DNA of 64,000 nt. It comes from GCA-2686265 sp036010965 (GTDB lineage Bacteria; Planctomycetota; UBA1135; GCA-002686595). This document shows positions 63,191 through 64,000 of this stretch, piece by piece. The DNA lies in assembly GCA_036010965.1 (NCBI GenBank), contig DASCMO010000105.1, positions 1 to 64,000 of the forward strand. The letters are read 5' to 3'. The translations under genes were made by a program, and so were the position numbers. The first letter of the stretch is position 1. Each line of letters begins with the position of its first letter. A model generated the notes under the pieces. That model was not told where the DNA came from. It saw only the letters and a program-made list of their open reading frames with translations, and searched no databases.

Positions 63191-63682
63191 ATGATGGCGG
63201 TCGTGAACGGCGGAGAGGGGAGGGACTGGACCGCCGACGCCGCGCGGGCGCCGACGGGGAGACGAGGGAGTCCGCACTGGATCCTCCTCTGCTGTTCGAT
63301 CCTCTCGATCATCGCCATGGTGGCGCTCGCCACCCTGACCGAGCCGGACGAGCGCGGTTACGGGACCCACGAACAGCTGGGGATGCTGCCCTGCCGGGCC
63401 ATGGACTGGTTCGGCGTGCCCTGCCCTGGGTGCGGCGTGACGACCTCGGTGGCCCTGGCCATCCAGGGCCGACCGCTCGCATCCCTCGCCAACCAGCCCT
63501 TCGGCTTCCTCGCGGCCCTCGCCCTGCCCGCCTTCTTCCTATGGGCCCTCCTCGCCCATCTGCGCGGCCGGGATCTCTACAGGGACCTCTCATCAAGGCG
63601 CGCGCGGCCTGTGATCGGCGCGGGCGTGGCAGCCCTGCTCGCCGCCTGGGTCTACAAGATCTGGCTCGTCCTGTCCGGCTGA
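63191..63682 (+). CDS. DUF2752 membrane protein
   Basis: 163 residues if started at ATG 63191 (GTG 63179 and ATG 63194 are also possible; no ribosome-binding site decides). Membrane helices lie at about 30-50 (ILLCCSILSIIAMVALATL), 95-115 (FGFLAALALPAFFLWALLAH) and 140-158 (VIGAGVAALLAAWVYKIWLV). The DUF2752 hallmark CPGCGVTTSVALAIQGR lies between the first two. Function unknown. It converges on rsgA. Confidence 0.87.
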   Translation: MMAVVNGGEGRDWTADAARAPTGRRGSPHWILLCCSILSIIAMVALATLTEPDERGYGTHEQLGMLPCRAMDWFGVPCPGCGVTTSVALAIQGRPLASLANQPFGFLAALALPAFFLWALLAHLRGRDLYRDLSSRRARPVIGAGVAALLAAWVYKIWLVLSG

Positions 63683-63683
63683 G

Positions 63684-64000
63684 TCACTCGTCGGGATCGC
63701 CCTCGACGACCTCGTCGTCGAGCACCACGTCGGGGATCGCCTCGAGCAAGAGTTCGAGGTAGCTCGCGTAGCGCGTCGGCGCGACCTCTCCCGATTCGAG
63801 CGCGTCGAGTACAGCGCAATTGGGCTCGTGATCGTGTGTGCAGTTGGGAAAGCGGCAGCGATCCTCGTGACGCGCGAACTCGGGGAAGAGGCCCTTCAGT
63901 TCGCTGTGGTGTACGCGGTGGATGCGAAAGACGCGGATCCCCGGCGTGTCGATGACCTGGGCTCCGAAATCGAGGTGCATCAGTCGTGAGAAGGTGGTCG
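63684..64000 (-). CDS. rsgA: Ribosome small-subunit GTPase RsgA, C-terminal part
   Basis: About 105 residues are visible; the gene continues past the right edge, so its start is missing. The G3 motif VIDTPGIR is preceded by a TTFSRL stretch that corresponds to the RsgA switch region, and the zinc-binding domain follows (FARHEDRCRFPNCTHDHEPN with Cys/His ligands, then CAVLDALESGEVAPTRYASY). RsgA is a circularly permuted GTPase that matures the 30S subunit. An acidic tail ends it. Confidence 0.92.
   Translation of the reverse strand, partial: TTFSRLMHLDFGAQVIDTPGIRVFRIHRVHHSELKGLFPEFARHEDRCRFPNCTHDHEPNCAVLDALESGEVAPTRYASYLELLLEAIPDVVLDDEVVEGDPDE

Noticed and set aside
1..64000. tRNA, rRNA, CRISPR, insertion sequence or prophage
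   Set aside because: No T-arm consensus, direct-repeat array, transposase, integrase or phage gene was recognised anywhere in the window.

Overview
This is a 64 kb stretch of a high-GC (roughly two thirds G+C by eye) bacterial chromosome. It is densely packed with genes on both strands. I recognise no rRNA, tRNA, CRISPR array, insertion sequence or prophage. The gene set includes paired DUF1800/DUF1501 secreted proteins, several sulfatase-fold lipoproteins, CotH/VTC/DUF4956 genes, PilM-like pilus genes, SPFH proteins and selenocysteine (Sec) use. That mix suggests a deep-branching member of the Planctomycetota or a similar high-GC environmental phylum. The taxon is an inference; no rRNA is present to confirm it.

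Layout. 1-4.2 kb: a minus-strand DUF4956 / CotH / VTC-domain cluster whose VTC gene runs off the left edge. 4.3-9.1 kb: a Rieske protein, gmhA, an XRE regulator, a membrane-anchored HMA protein, a small membrane protein and ispG. 9.1-9.4 kb: a non-coding stretch with an orphan intrinsic terminator. 9.4-13.9 kb: a FAD oxidoreductase converging on a three-gene signalling operon whose phosphorelay residues are largely missing. 14.1-21.2 kb: an M1 metallopeptidase, a membrane protein, sfsA, a secreted aminopeptidase P and prfB with its programmed +1 frameshift. 21.5-24.0 kb: two convergent genes each interrupted by an in-frame UGA. One is a thioredoxin-like protein whose active site reads W-Sec-G-P-C; the other is a secreted protein with a G-C-Sec-G motif. 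24.1-32.7 kb: fdxA, two sulfatase-fold lipoproteins, purH, a serine protease and ribBA. 32.8-36.5 kb: an ECF sigma factor, its zinc anti-sigma factor, a small exported protein, and a PilM/PilN-like fusion with a PilO-like partner. 36.4-43.1 kb: carB, then a minus-strand aroB operon with a membrane protein and a class I amidotransferase. 43.1-48.3 kb: a Ca/Na antiporter, an arginase-family hydrolase, an SPFH pair and a lipoprotein phosphatase. 48.3-52.4 kb: a biotin operon, bioB / bioF-bioD fusion / bioA. 52.5-55.6 kb: tryptophan 2,3-dioxygenase with a sodium:solute symporter. 55.6-64 kb: a UbiD-family decarboxylase, DUF1800 and DUF1501 genes, a Nudix protein, folC, a protein of unknown function, a DUF2752 protein and the C-terminal part of rsgA.

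Most genes are housekeeping (purine, folate, riboflavin, biotin, shikimate, isoprenoid and pyrimidine/arginine precursors). The points most worth following are the pair of selenoprotein genes at 21.5-24.0 kb, where the plus-strand one may be an undescribed selenoprotein family, and the degenerate signalling module at 10.8-13.9 kb.
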